Assembly (NCBI RefSeq): GCF_025515305.1
Contig: NZ_JAOPHT010000010.1
Coordinates: 62,001 to 126,000, forward strand
DNA: 64,000 bases
Direction of reading: 5' to 3'
DNA from: Roseicyclus sediminis
GTDB taxonomy: Bacteria > Pseudomonadota > Alphaproteobacteria > Rhodobacterales > Rhodobacteraceae
Under the pieces are notes generated by a model. That model was not told the origin of the DNA, made no database searches, and saw nothing but the letters and a program-made list of their open reading frames with translations. Every line of letters begins with the position of its first letter. Position 1 is the stretch's first letter. Below are positions 25,518 through 34,860 of this stretch, piece by piece. Both the position numbers and the translations under genes were made by a program.

Positions 25518-27116
25518 TCATCCATATTGCGCGAGCATGGCCTTGAGGTCGTGGAGCGTGTTGGCCTCGGACACGGGTTTGTCCTTGCGCCAGCGGGCCA
25601 TGCGCGGGAATCGCAGCGCGACGCCCGACTTGTGGCGGGGGCTTTGCTGGATGCCCTCGAAGGCGATCTCGAAGACGTGTTCCGGCCGAACGGCACGGAC
25701 GGGGCCGAATCGCTCGGTCGTGTTCTTGCGCACCCAGCGCGTGATCTCCCCGAATTCCGCGTCGGTCAGGCCGGAATAGGCCTTGGTGAAGGGGACAAGC
25801 GCGTTTCCGTCCCAGACCGCGAAGGTAAAGTCGGTGTAAAGCGTCGCGCGCCGCCCCGATCCGGCCTGCGCGTAGATCATCACCGCGTCGATCGTCAGCG
25901 GATCGACCTTCCACTTCCACCAGTCGCCCTTCTTGCGCCCGGCGAGGTAGGGGGCCGAAAGTCGCTTCAGCATCAGGCCCTCGGCGCCGAGATCGCGGCT
26001 TTGCGCGCGGGCCTCGGCCAGTCCCGCCCAGTCCGTCGCCGCCACGCGTGGCGACAGGCGGACGGGAAGCTCCTCCGGCAGGTTGGACAGCGCCCCCGCC
26101 AGCGTCTCGCGCCGCTGCGAGAGGGGCGCGCCCCTTAGATCGGTGCCCTGCCACTCCAGGAGGTCATAGGCCATCAGGATCACCGGGGCCTCGGAAAGCA
26201 GCTTCTTCGGCACCGTCTTGCGGCCGATCCGGGGCTGGAGGCGGGCGAAGGGGAGGGGCGTCTCGTCCTGCCGGTCCCAGGCCAGCACCTCGCCGTCGAT
26301 CACCGTTCCCGGCGGCAGGAAATCGCGCAGTCGCGCCAGTTCGGGAAACCGTTCCGTGATCAGTTCCTCGCCCCGCGACCAGAGCCAGTGCTCGCCGCCG
26401 CGCAGGATCAGCTGACCGCGGATGCCGTCCCATTTGCGCTCGGCCAGCCAGTCGGAGGCCGGGCCAAGCTCCTCCGGCGCGCCGTCGACCTGGTAGGCGA
26501 GGTAGAAGGGATAGGGGCGCGACAGGTCCGCCGTGGGGTCGGGCGCTTCGATCAGGCCGGCCCAGCTTACGGTGTCCGGCGTCCAGTCGCCCATCAGGCG
26601 ATGGGTCAGCTCCGCCTCGTCGATATCGGTCGCCTGCGACAGCGCGCGGGTCATGAGCTTCTGGCTGACCCCCATGCGCCAGCCGCCGGTCAGGAGCTTG
26701 TTGAAGACGAAGCGTTCGTCCGGCGCGAGGCTGTCCCAGGCGTCGAGGATGGCGGCCTTGCGCGTCTCCTCGTCGGCGGTATCGAGCGCGCGGAGCCGGG
26801 CGATCCACTCGGCAAGCGGCAGGTCGCTCTCGCGCGAGGGCTCGGGCAGGATCAGCGCGATGGTCTCCGAGAGGTCGCCCACCACCGGATAGCACGTCTC
26901 GAACAGCCAGAGCGGGATCCCCGCCCGTTCCGCTGCCCATTCGCGCAACTTCGTCGTGGTGATCGTGCGCCGGGGGCGCCGACCCGAAAGAAGTGCGATG
27001 CACCAAAGCCGGTCCGCCTCGGGCGCGTCGCGGAAGTAATCGGCCAGCGCCCGGGTCTTGGTGCGCGTCGAGGTCGTCCGGTCCAGCGCGGCAAAGAGTG
27101 CTGCGAAGCGTTTCAC
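25518..27116 (-). CDS. ATP-dependent DNA ligase (cisplatin-resistance/LigB-like group)
   Basis: A 532-residue ATP-dependent DNA ligase with an N-terminal DNA-binding domain, a nucleotidyltransferase domain and an OB-fold. The active-site lysine is K228 in A-E-R-K-W-D-G-I-R-G; later motifs include V-I-D-G-E-V-L-A-W and the E-G-L-M-L-K block, and W-W-K-W-K is motif V. It seals nicks in repair, in addition to the presumed essential NAD-dependent LigA elsewhere. The start GTG 27116 overlaps the hydrolase stop. It belongs with the MBL exonuclease two genes upstream, a combination widespread in alphaproteobacteria. Confidence 0.92.
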   Translation of the reverse strand: MKRFAALFAALDRTTSTRTKTRALADYFRDAPEADRLWCIALLSGRRPRRTITTTKLREWAAERAGIPLWLFETCYPVVGDLSETIALILPEPSRESDLPLAEWIARLRALDTADEETRKAAILDAWDSLAPDERFVFNKLLTGGWRMGVSQKLMTRALSQATDIDEAELTHRLMGDWTPDTVSWAGLIEAPDPTADLSRPYPFYLAYQVDGAPEELGPASDWLAERKWDGIRGQLILRGGEHWLWSRGEELITERFPELARLRDFLPPGTVIDGEVLAWDRQDETPLPFARLQPRIGRKTVPKKLLSEAPVILMAYDLLEWQGTDLRGAPLSQRRETLAGALSNLPEELPVRLSPRVAATDWAGLAEARAQSRDLGAEGLMLKRLSAPYLAGRKKGDWWKWKVDPLTIDAVMIYAQAGSGRRATLYTDFTFAVWDGNALVPFTKAYSGLTDAEFGEITRWVRKNTTERFGPVRAVRPEHVFEIAFEGIQQSPRHKSGVALRFPRMARWRKDKPVSEANTLHDLKAMLAQYG

Positions 27117-27997
27117 CCCGCATGCTCCGCCAGATGCCGGCCGAGATCGGCCAGCGCCGCGTCCGCGGCCGGCGCACGCCCGGCATGGAGTTGCCAGACA
27201 TGCTGCAGACCCGGCCAGAGGTCGAGGCTGGCATCGTCCATCGCCTCGACCAGGCGGCGCCCGTCCTCGGCCAGCGCCTCGCCTGCGCCAGCCTGGATCA
27301 GGGTCGGAGGCAAGCCGCGGAGATCGCCGAGAAGCGGCGAGATGGCGGGATCGGCGGGGTCGGTGCCCGCAAGGTAGGCGTCCATGATGCGCCGGGGCCA
27401 CGCCGGCGGTATCAGGATTTCCCCCGGCGCGTTCCTCATCCGCAGGGCGATGTCGCTCGCCAGATCGGCGATGGGCGCGATCAGGCCGAGCGCGCGGGGC
27501 AGGGGCTGGCCCCGGTCGCGCAGGTCCATCGCGAGCAGCAGGGCCAGGCAGCCGCCCGCGCTGTCGCCGCACAGGCCCACGGGCGTTCCGGCCTCGTCGG
27601 CGATGTTCTCCCAGGCGGCGATCACGTCGTGGCGCGCGGCTGGAAAGGGATGCTCCGGCGCGAGCCGGTAGCGTGGCAGGACGACCCGCATTCCCGCCGC
27701 CGCACCAAGCCCCGCGGCAAGCCCCGCATGCGTTTCCGGCCCGCCGATGGTGAAGCCGCCGCCGTGGATGTAGACGATCAGCGGCGCGTCTCCGGCGACG
27801 CCCGGCGCGGTGATCCAAAGGTGGCCGTTCCCGTCGAGCCGCCGCTGCGTCCCCGGCGGCATGCCCGTCGTCAGGCGCGCGGTCGTCCGGAACATCCAGC
27901 GCAGCAATGGCTGATGGGCCACGAGCGCGAGGGCAGGGCGTTCGACCCATCGGGCCACGCCGCACCACAGGCGATCCTTGAGCGTCAGGTCCCTCAT
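27113..27997 (-). CDS. alpha/beta hydrolase, HSL (hormone-sensitive lipase) type
   Basis: A 294-residue esterase/lipase-like hydrolase. H-G-G-G (78-81) forms the oxyanion hole and G-D-S-A-G-G (144-149) the nucleophile elbow with S146. It overlaps the stop of the exonuclease gene and the start of the ligase gene, so it is cotranslated with two DNA repair enzymes although its own chemistry is that of an esterase. Whether it takes part in repair is unknown. Confidence 0.87.
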   Translation of the reverse strand: MRDLTLKDRLWCGVARWVERPALALVAHQPLLRWMFRTTARLTTGMPPGTQRRLDGNGHLWITAPGVAGDAPLIVYIHGGGFTIGGPETHAGLAAGLGAAAGMRVVLPRYRLAPEHPFPAARHDVIAAWENIADEAGTPVGLCGDSAGGCLALLLAMDLRDRGQPLPRALGLIAPIADLASDIALRMRNAPGEILIPPAWPRRIMDAYLAGTDPADPAISPLLGDLRGLPPTLIQAGAGEALAEDGRRLVEAMDDASLDLWPGLQHVWQLHAGRAPAADAALADLGRHLAEHAG

Positions 27998-29007
27998 GCC
28001 GCGCCCTCACCTTCCGGGGCCTCGTCGAGGCTTTCGCCTCCGAATTCCGTCTCGACCACGCCGGCCTCGTAGCCCTGTTCGGACAGCCAGCGCGCGAAGC
28101 TCTGGGTGTAGCCGTGGGTGACGAAGACGCGGCTTGCGCCCGTGGCGGCGATGGCCGCGTTCAGCCCGTCCCAGTCGGCATGGTCGGAAACGACGAAGCC
28201 CCTGTCCGCCGCACGCCGCCGCCGCACCCCCCTGAGCCGCATCCAGCCCGAGGCGAACCCGGTTGAGACCGGCCCGAGGCGACGCATCCAGGCCGATCCC
28301 AGCGCAGAGGGCGGCGCGAGCACCATCGCGCCCGGATGGGCCTTGAGGTCGGTTCCGGCCGTGATCTGAATGGTGTCGGGGAGGGACAGGCCCTGCGCGC
28401 GCAGCACCTCCGTCACCGCCTCGATCGCGCCATGCGTGAGGATCGGGCCGATGGACGGGTCGAGCAGCCGCAGGATGCGCTGCGCCTTGCCGAGCGCGTA
28501 GACGCCGAGGACCGCGCGCTTGCCCGCTGCCGCCGTCTCGGCCCACCAGGCGTTGAGGTCACGCGCCAGCGCCTCTTGCGGGGTCCAGGCGTAGATCGGC
28601 AGGCCGAAGGTCGATTCGGTGATGAAGGTATGGCAGCGCACCGGCTCGAACGGTTCGGACAGGCCGTCATCCACGGTCTTGTAGTCGCCCGAGACGACCC
28701 AGACCTCGCCGCCGACCTCGACCCGGATCTGCGCCGAGCCCGGCACATGGCCGGCGGGGTGGAAGCTGAACGTGGCGCCGCCGATCCGCAGCGTCTCGCC
28801 ATAGCGCACGGTGTCGAGCCGTATGTCGCCGAGCCTGTGGCGAATGACAGGCGCGGCCTCCCCGGTCGAGAGATAGGCGCCATGGCCCGGCCGGGCATGG
28901 TCCGAATGGCCATGGGTGATGAGCGCGCGGGGCACCGGGCGCCAGGGGTCGATGTGGACATCGGCCGCCGGGCAGTAGAGGCCGGCTTCGGTGAATTCCA
29001 GGACCAT
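27994..29007 (-). CDS. ligase-associated DNA exonuclease (metallo-beta-lactamase fold)
   Basis: A 337-residue MBL-fold nuclease of the beta-CASP-like type. The zinc-binding motif T-H-G-H-S-D-H (31-37) is complete, followed by H-P-A-G-H-V-P-G-S near 83-91 and V-S-G-D-Y-K near 109. Such proteins are encoded with ATP-dependent ligases and are related to Artemis/SNM1 nucleases. It is the first gene of a three-gene coupled operon that ends in the ligase. The stop overlaps the hydrolase start (ATGA). Confidence 0.9.
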   Translation of the reverse strand: MVLEFTEAGLYCPAADVHIDPWRPVPRALITHGHSDHARPGHGAYLSTGEAAPVIRHRLGDIRLDTVRYGETLRIGGATFSFHPAGHVPGSAQIRVEVGGEVWVVSGDYKTVDDGLSEPFEPVRCHTFITESTFGLPIYAWTPQEALARDLNAWWAETAAAGKRAVLGVYALGKAQRILRLLDPSIGPILTHGAIEAVTEVLRAQGLSLPDTIQITAGTDLKAHPGAMVLAPPSALGSAWMRRLGPVSTGFASGWMRLRGVRRRRAADRGFVVSDHADWDGLNAAIAATGASRVFVTHGYTQSFARWLSEQGYEAGVVETEFGGESLDEAPEGEGAA

Positions 29008-29073
29008 GGTCCAGATATAGGTGCAGCGGGGCCGCCAGCGAAAGCCCGGGCGACGAAACCGGTCCTCGGTGCG

Positions 29074-30132
29074 TCAGCCCTCCTCCTCCGTCAGAAGCCG
29101 GAGTTCGCCCGCTTCCTCCAGCCCGCGGATCGCCGCGACGACCGCCTGCATCGCGGCCTCGCCCGCCGCCTCGCGCGGGGCGCCGGCGGCCTCCGCCTCG
29201 TCGCGGAGCTGTTCGGCCATGCGCTTGGACATGTTCTCCAGCAGGAATTCCACGGCAAGCGGCGCCTGCACGAGGCCCGCGGCAAGGGCCGTCTTCAGCG
29301 TCTCGCCGTCGACCGCGCGCGTGATCCGGGGCACATCGGCGGCCTCCACGCGCTTGGGGATATGGTGGAAGGTGAAGATCGCGCGCCGGACCTCGCCGGC
29401 GAATGCGGCGTCCCGGGCATCCAGACCTTCGAGCACCGCCTCCCGTGCGGCCGTGTTCACGGCGTTCAGGATCGCGCCCACGCGCTGCACCGGACCGGTT
29501 GGGAAGGCACGCTTCGGCTCGGCCACGATCTGGGCGTGAAGCTGCTCGCCGATGCGCAGGATGGTCTCGGGCTGGACCGTGTCGGTCAGCGCGACGGCAT
29601 GGGCGATCAGTTCCGCCCGGGCGGGCGCAAGTTCGGACAGGAGGCTCGCCGCCTTCGCGACGCTGAGCTTGGACAGGAGTATCGCGCAGATCTCCGCGCT
29701 TTCCTCCGCCAGGATGGGGCGCAGGCGCGCGGGGTCCATCGCGGCGAGGCGCAGCCAGGGATCGGTGCCATCGCCGATCTCGGCCTCCGCCTTCAGCCCG
29801 TCGCGCGCCAGCGACGAGATGTGCGGATCGAGGATTTCGAGCACGTCATGCATCCCCCGCGGCATGGTGAGCGCGAGGTTGTCGAGCGCGCCCGTGAACT
29901 CCCGGACGATGCCGGCCAGCGTGGCGCGGTCGATCTGTCCCAGCCCCGACATCGCCCGGGCGAGGTCGCCCTGCTGGGCCGGTGTCAGCCGGTCGAGACC
30001 GGGCGATACGCCCTGGCTCAACAGAAGCCGCACGATCACGGCGGCCTTCTGGCGGCGGTTCATCCGTTTCGGCGTGATATCCGCCATGTGCGCCGCGGCA
30101 TCCTCCGCGGCGAGCGTCGGCATCAGTCCCAT
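29074..30132 (-). CDS. fliG: divergent FliG-like flagellar motor switch protein
   Basis: A 352-residue protein with FliG layout: an N-terminal R-R-Q-K-A-A-V-I-V-R-L-L-L block, a middle armadillo region and a C-terminal domain with L-L-E-N-M-S-K-R-M-A-E-Q-L (about 295-310), the most conserved FliG motif. The E-H-P-Q motif of the middle domain is replaced by E-E-S-A-E. FliG forms the rotor ring and couples ion flow to torque. No other flagellar gene is in this window, so it is an orphan copy or paralog. An internal ATG at 30087 is an alternative start. Confidence 0.75.
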   Translation of the reverse strand: MGLMPTLAAEDAAAHMADITPKRMNRRQKAAVIVRLLLSQGVSPGLDRLTPAQQGDLARAMSGLGQIDRATLAGIVREFTGALDNLALTMPRGMHDVLEILDPHISSLARDGLKAEAEIGDGTDPWLRLAAMDPARLRPILAEESAEICAILLSKLSVAKAASLLSELAPARAELIAHAVALTDTVQPETILRIGEQLHAQIVAEPKRAFPTGPVQRVGAILNAVNTAAREAVLEGLDARDAAFAGEVRRAIFTFHHIPKRVEAADVPRITRAVDGETLKTALAAGLVQAPLAVEFLLENMSKRMAEQLRDEAEAAGAPREAAGEAAMQAVVAAIRGLEEAGELRLLTEEEG

Positions 30133-30272
30133 GGTCCACCCGTCATCTCGCGCCGTTCGCGCCCTCGCGCACGGCCTTGCACCCGAGGTCGATCCTCATG
30201 CGACAGCGGTTAAGACCGGCTTGACGCGCCGGAATGCAAACCCTTGAATTCGAGTGGTATTGGCGGGATCGC

Positions 30273-30815
30273 TCAGTAGCCGACGGGCGCCCCTGCCGCG
30301 AGGCCGCGCGACAGGGCGCGGTCAGGCCAGCTTCCAGCCCCGCCGCGCGCGCGGATCTCGGCCAGCTGCATCCCGGCGTCCTCAGACCTGCCCGCCGCGA
30401 TCAGGGCGAGGCCCATGTAGGCGCGCGCCAGGAGGTTGCCGGGATCGGCGGCAAGGGCGCGGTCGTAGATCGGCAGCGCGGTGTCGATCCGGCCGGCACG
30501 GCCATGGGCGAAGGCGGTCAGCGTCAGGACCTCGGATGCCTCGGGTGCGCCGGAGCGTTGGAGGAGTTCCAGCGCATCGTCGCTCCGCCCGGCATAGGCC
30601 AACTCGCGGGCCGTGCGCCGCAGGATGTCCTCGGGCAGGCGGCTCTGCTCGATGGCGGTGCAGGCCTCCGTCTCGGCATCCCAGACCTGCCCGGCCGGGC
30701 ATTCGGTCGTCGTCCGCGTGGGGGCGGGCGGGCTGTCGTCCTCCGGGCCGATGGCGAGCGCCGGTCCGGCGAGGCAGAAGGCGAACGCAGCGACAAGGGG
30801 AAGGGGCCGGGGCAT
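30273..30815 (-). CDS. secreted TPR-like protein with a Cys motif
   Basis: A 180-residue exported protein with a signal peptide (1-21). A short segment T-E-C-P-A-G-Q-V-W-D-A-E-T-E-A-C-T follows, then a single-domain TPR-like region (about 70-160) with A-G-R-S-D-D-A-L-E-L-L and D-P-G-N-L-L-A-R-A-Y-M-G-L-A-L. The Cys segment resembles that of the next gene upstream, suggesting a shared structural unit. Start ATG 30815 follows GGAGAACG. Function unknown. Confidence 0.7.
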   Translation of the reverse strand: MPRPLPLVAAFAFCLAGPALAIGPEDDSPPAPTRTTTECPAGQVWDAETEACTAIEQSRLPEDILRRTARELAYAGRSDDALELLQRSGAPEASEVLTLTAFAHGRAGRIDTALPIYDRALAADPGNLLARAYMGLALIAAGRSEDAGMQLAEIRARGGAGSWPDRALSRGLAAGAPVGY

Positions 30816-30834
30816 TTCGCGTTCTCCGGTCAAC

Positions 30835-30866
30835 AAAAACCGCGCCCCGGACGGGCCGGCGCGCGG
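30835..30866 (-). terminator. intrinsic terminator after the small secreted protein gene
   Basis: Read on the minus strand, CCGCGC-G-CCGG pairs with CCGG-G-GCGCGG around a CCCGT loop, followed at once by TTTTT (complement of 30835-30839). It lies 25 bases after the stop of the 30891-31055 gene and separates it from the next secreted-protein gene. Confidence 0.72.
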
Positions 30867-30890
30867 ATTGTTTTCAGGCCTGTGGAAGGC

Positions 30891-31055
30891 TCAGCTGCTG
30901 ACGGAGGGCACGCAAGCCTGGGTCGTCGCGTCCCAGACGGTTCCTTCGCTGCAGCTCATGGTGACTTCGTGGGCACTGCCCCAGCTGCACTCGGCCATGG
31001 CGAGGCCGGGTGCCGCGGTGAGGACGAGGGCGGCCAAGAGGGTCCTGATCGACAT
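30891..31055 (-). CDS. small secreted Cys-containing protein
   Basis: A 54-residue exported protein: signal peptide (about 1-21, ending G-L-A-M-A-E) and a 33-residue mature part with three cysteines, in C-S-W-G-S-A-H-E-V-T-M-S-C-S-E-G and V-W-D-A-T-T-Q-A-C. The last motif matches that of the neighbouring TPR-like secreted protein. I believe similar short proteins exist in other Rhodobacterales, with no known role. A terminator follows. Confidence 0.72.
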   Translation of the reverse strand: MSIRTLLAALVLTAAPGLAMAECSWGSAHEVTMSCSEGTVWDATTQACVPSVSS

Positions 31056-31202
31056 GTCGCGTCTCCTGTCGGATAGATCGGTTGGTCGTCGTCTTCGTGC
31101 AGGACAAAGGCTAGCACGGGTGGCGCGAAAGGCAAAACGATCGCGCGCGCCGCCCGCGCACGGCTTTGTGAATGCCTTGAAAACGGGCATCTGACCGCGG
31201 AT

Positions 31203-32282
31203 TCAGCCCCGGAAGTGCTTTGACAGCTTCAGGCCCTGGCCCTGGTAGTTGGACGAAAGGTCCGCGCCGTAGAGGCGCTCGGGCGCGCTGGCCATCCGTT
31301 CGTACACGAGCCGCCCCACCACCTGCCCGTGTTCAAGGACGAAGGGCGCCTCGTGGCAGCGCACCTCGAGCACGCCGCGTGCGGGCACCCCATGACCGAA
31401 GCCGGGGTCGAAGAAGCCCGCGTAGTGCACTCGGAACTCGCCGACCATGGCGATGTAGGGGGCCATCTCGGCGGCGCAGTCGGGCGGAATGCTCACCGCC
31501 TCCTGACTGACGAGGATGTAGAAGGCGCCGGGATCGAGGATCAGGTGCCCGGCCTCGGGGCGGAGCTCCTCCCAGAAATCGGCGACGGCGTGGACACCGA
31601 CCTGCGTGAGGTCGATCACGCCTGCATGGGGTTTTGCGCGGTAACCGACGATGCCGCCCGGTCCCGGCGTCAGGTCGACGGAAAAGCCCAGACCATCATC
31701 GATCAGTGCACCGTTGCCGCCCGTCACCAGGGGGCTTTCGGCATGGCGCGCGGCCAGTTCCTCGTCGGACAGAACCGCCTCGCCGATCCGGAAACGGATC
31801 TGGTTCAGCCTCAGACCCGGCTTGACCAGCACCGAGAAGGACCTTGGGCAGATCTCGGCGTAGAGCGGGCCCGTGTAGCCCGGTGCGATGCGGTCGAACT
31901 CGGTTCCGTCATCCGTCACCACGCGCGTCAGGCAATCGACGCGCCCGGTCGAGCTTTTTGCGTTCGCCACCGCCGAGACCCCGACGGGAAGCGCGAGCGC
32001 CTCCATCAGAGGCACCACGTAGACGCAGCCCTTTTCCAGCACCGCGCCGTGCGACAGGTCCATGCGGTGCATCTCGAATTCTGGCAGCCGCTCGGCCAGC
32101 GTCCGGCCCTTGCCGGTCAGGAACGAGGCGCGCACCCGGTAGGCGACATGGCCGAGCCGGAGATCGAGGCTTGCGGGCTGGATCTGCGCGGGATCGACGG
32201 CAGGCTCGGCATGGATGGCGCCGCGCGCGATCATGTCACGGATCGCGTGGTCGGGCAGGACGCCGGCTTGGGTCTCGGTCAT
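31203..32282 (-). CDS. dcd: 2'-deoxycytidine 5'-triphosphate deaminase, two-domain
   Basis: A 359-residue member of the long dCTP deaminase family found in alphaproteobacteria, about twice the length of E. coli Dcd. The N-terminal half has I-Q-P-A-S-L-D-L-R-L-G (about 38-48) and N-A-K-S-S-T-G-R (about 107-114). The second half repeats the dUTPase-like fold with F-F-D-P-G-F-G-H-G. It deaminates dCTP to dUTP for thymidylate synthesis. The catalytic Glu is presumably in the conserved segments. Start ATG 32282. It is adjacent to tRNA-Pro on the same strand, separated by a terminator. Confidence 0.92.
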   Translation of the reverse strand: MTETQAGVLPDHAIRDMIARGAIHAEPAVDPAQIQPASLDLRLGHVAYRVRASFLTGKGRTLAERLPEFEMHRMDLSHGAVLEKGCVYVVPLMEALALPVGVSAVANAKSSTGRVDCLTRVVTDDGTEFDRIAPGYTGPLYAEICPRSFSVLVKPGLRLNQIRFRIGEAVLSDEELAARHAESPLVTGGNGALIDDGLGFSVDLTPGPGGIVGYRAKPHAGVIDLTQVGVHAVADFWEELRPEAGHLILDPGAFYILVSQEAVSIPPDCAAEMAPYIAMVGEFRVHYAGFFDPGFGHGVPARGVLEVRCHEAPFVLEHGQVVGRLVYERMASAPERLYGADLSSNYQGQGLKLSKHFRG

Positions 32283-32330
32283 GGTCGGCGGTCTTTCTGG
32301 AGCAACGGGTCCGCAGCAGGGGCGGGGCAC

Positions 32331-32370
32331 AGAAAAGACCGGCCTGCGCCCGAGGGCAAGGCCGGTTTTC
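32331..32370 (-). terminator. intrinsic terminator of tRNA-Pro
   Basis: On the minus strand ACCGGCCT (32366-32359) pairs with AGGCCGGT (32345-32338), with an inner GCCC/GGGC pair, followed by CTTTTC. It lies about 30 bases after the CCA end of the tRNA. Confidence 0.72.
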
Positions 32371-32398
32371 CGCCTCGCGGCGGCACTTTGGTCGGTAT

Positions 32399-32475
32399 TG
32401 GTCGGGCTAGCAGGACTTGAACCTGCGACCTTCCGTCCCCCAGACGGACGCGCTACCAGGCTGCGCCATAGCCCG
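32399..32475 (-). tRNA. tRNA-Pro (anticodon GGG)
   Basis: A 77-base cloverleaf on the minus strand with encoded CCA. The acceptor CGGGCTA pairs with TAGCCCG (discriminator A). The D-stem is GCGC/GCGC with AGCCTGGTA in the loop. The anticodon stem TCCGT/ACGGA holds loop CTGGGGG, giving anticodon GGG, which reads CCC and CCU. The T-arm contains the expected GGTTCAAGTCC. All stems are intact. Confidence 0.97.
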
Positions 32476-32573
32476 ACTTGGGGCGGTTCTAGCGATTTTG
32501 CCGCCACGCGCAAGGGGGCGAGGGCAGGGATCGGTCCGAGGGCCGACAAAGCGCCGTGCCGGACCGGCCCGGG

Positions 32574-33434
<861 letters not shown>

Positions 33435-33480
33435 CGCCACTCCCGCGTTCTGGCCGCCTCCGGTTCGCGGCGCCTCGATG

Positions 33481-33783
33481 TCAGCTACGGTTACCGGCCG
33501 CGACCCTGTCCTTCATGAGGTGGGAGGGCCGGAAGGTGAGAACCCGGCGGGGGCTGATCGGAACCTCCTCGCCGGTCTTGGGGTTGCGCCCGACCCGCGC
33601 GCTCTTGGAGCGGACCGAGAAGGTACCGAACGACGACACCTTGACCTGTTCGCCGTCCACGAGCGCGTCCGACATCAGTTCCAGCACGCGCTCCACCAGT
33701 TGCGCGCTCTCGTTGCGGCTGAGGCCAACCTCGCGGAATACCGCTTCGGAGAGGTCCATCCGCGTCAGAGTCTTTCCGGCCAT
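33481..33783 (-). CDS. ihfA: integration host factor subunit alpha
   Basis: A 100-residue HU/IHF family protein of the alpha type. It begins with [17 protein letters not shown] and has the DNA-bending arm with [12 protein letters not shown] (about 65-76). IHF bends DNA at specific sites for replication, recombination and transcription. The beta subunit is not in this window. It sits between fabH and the MerR gene in the conserved rpmF-plsX-fabH-ihfA-merR order. Confidence 0.95.
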   Translation of the reverse strand: MAGKTLTRMDLSEAVFREVGLSRNESAQLVERVLELMSDALVDGEQVKVSSFGTFSVRSKSARVGRNPKTGEEVPISPRRVLTFRPSHLMKDRVAAGNRS

Positions 33784-33815
33784 CGTCTCACGTCCCCCGC
33801 ATTTTTCTGCTGCGC

Positions 33816-33844
33816 AGGATGCGGGAAGCGATTTCTCAAGTCAA
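33816..33844 (-). promoter_or_regulatory. possible promoter of ihfA
   Basis: On the minus strand TTGACT (33844-33839) is followed after 17 bases by CATCCT (33821-33816), about 33 bases before the ATG. The -35 is strong and the -10 weak. It would allow ihfA and the merR gene to be expressed apart from fabH. Confidence 0.4.
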
Positions 33845-33885
33845 TGCAGGGGTTTGAACGCCGGTATTCGAGTGGCGGATCATCG

Positions 33886-34860
33886 CTACCAGCGGATCAC
33901 CACGGAACCCCAGGCAAGGCCGCCGCCAATCGCCTCGGCGACCAGCAGATCGCCCCGGCGGATGCGGCCGTCCTGGACCGCCACCGACAGCGCCAGCGGG
34001 ATCGAGGCGGCCGATGTATTGCCGTGATCCTGCACGGTCACGACGACCCGTTCCATGTCCACGCCCATCTTCTGCGCGGTGCGCGTGATGATCCGGAGGT
34101 TGGCCTGGTGCGGTACGATCCAGTCGATATCGGCCGGGTTCACACCCGCCCGCTCCATCGCCGTCTCGGCCGTTTCAGCAAGTTTTTCAACCGCATGGCG
34201 GAAAACCTCGCGGCCCTCCATGCGCAGGACGCCGGCCGCGCCGTTGCTCGACACGCCGCCGTCCACGTAGAGAAGTTCGCGATAGCGTCCGTCGGAATGG
34301 AGGTCGGTGGCGAGGATGCCGCGATCCTCGGGACCGCCGGTGCCTTCCTGCGCCTCCAGCACGATCGCACCCGCCCCGTCGCCGAAGAGGACGCAGGTCG
34401 ACCGGTCGGTCCAGTCCATGATCCGACTGAAGGTCTCGGCGCCGATGACGATGACGCGCCGCGCCTGGCCCGACAGGATCAGCGCGTTGGCATTGGCAAG
34501 GGCGTAGACGAATCCGGCGCAGACCGCCTGGACGTCGAATGCGAATCCCCTCTCCATCCCCAGGCCCGCCTGCACCATCGTGGCGACCGACGGGAAGGTG
34601 AGGTCCGGCGTCGAGGTGGCAACGACGACGGCGTCGATGTCGGCAGCGGTCAATCCCGCCATCTCCAGCGCGCCTCTTGCGGCGGCGATGGCCATCGCGC
34701 TCGTCGTCTCGCCCTCGGCCGCGAAATGTCGCCGTTCGATGCCCGAGCGGCTGCGGATCCATTCGTCCGTCGTGTCGAGCGAGGCCTCGAATTCGCTGTT
34801 CTCCACCACGCGTTCGGGAAGGTAGTGGCCGACGCCAAGGGGAACGGCACGCAGCGTCAT
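33886..34860 (-). CDS. fabH: 3-oxoacyl-[acyl-carrier-protein] synthase III
   Basis: A 324-residue KAS III that starts fatty acid synthesis by condensing acetyl-CoA with malonyl-ACP. The Cys-His-Asn triad is visible: C114 in Q-A-V-C-A-G-F, H251 in V-P-H-Q-A-N, N281 in H-G-N-T-S-A-A-S. The start overlaps the plsX stop (ATGA), so the two are cotranslated. About 100 bases separate it from ihfA. Confidence 0.97.
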   Translation of the reverse strand: MTLRAVPLGVGHYLPERVVENSEFEASLDTTDEWIRSRSGIERRHFAAEGETTSAMAIAAARGALEMAGLTAADIDAVVVATSTPDLTFPSVATMVQAGLGMERGFAFDVQAVCAGFVYALANANALILSGQARRVIVIGAETFSRIMDWTDRSTCVLFGDGAGAIVLEAQEGTGGPEDRGILATDLHSDGRYRELLYVDGGVSSNGAAGVLRMEGREVFRHAVEKLAETAETAMERAGVNPADIDWIVPHQANLRIITRTAQKMGVDMERVVVTVQDHGNTSAASIPLALSVAVQDGRIRRGDLLVAEAIGGGLAWGSVVIRW

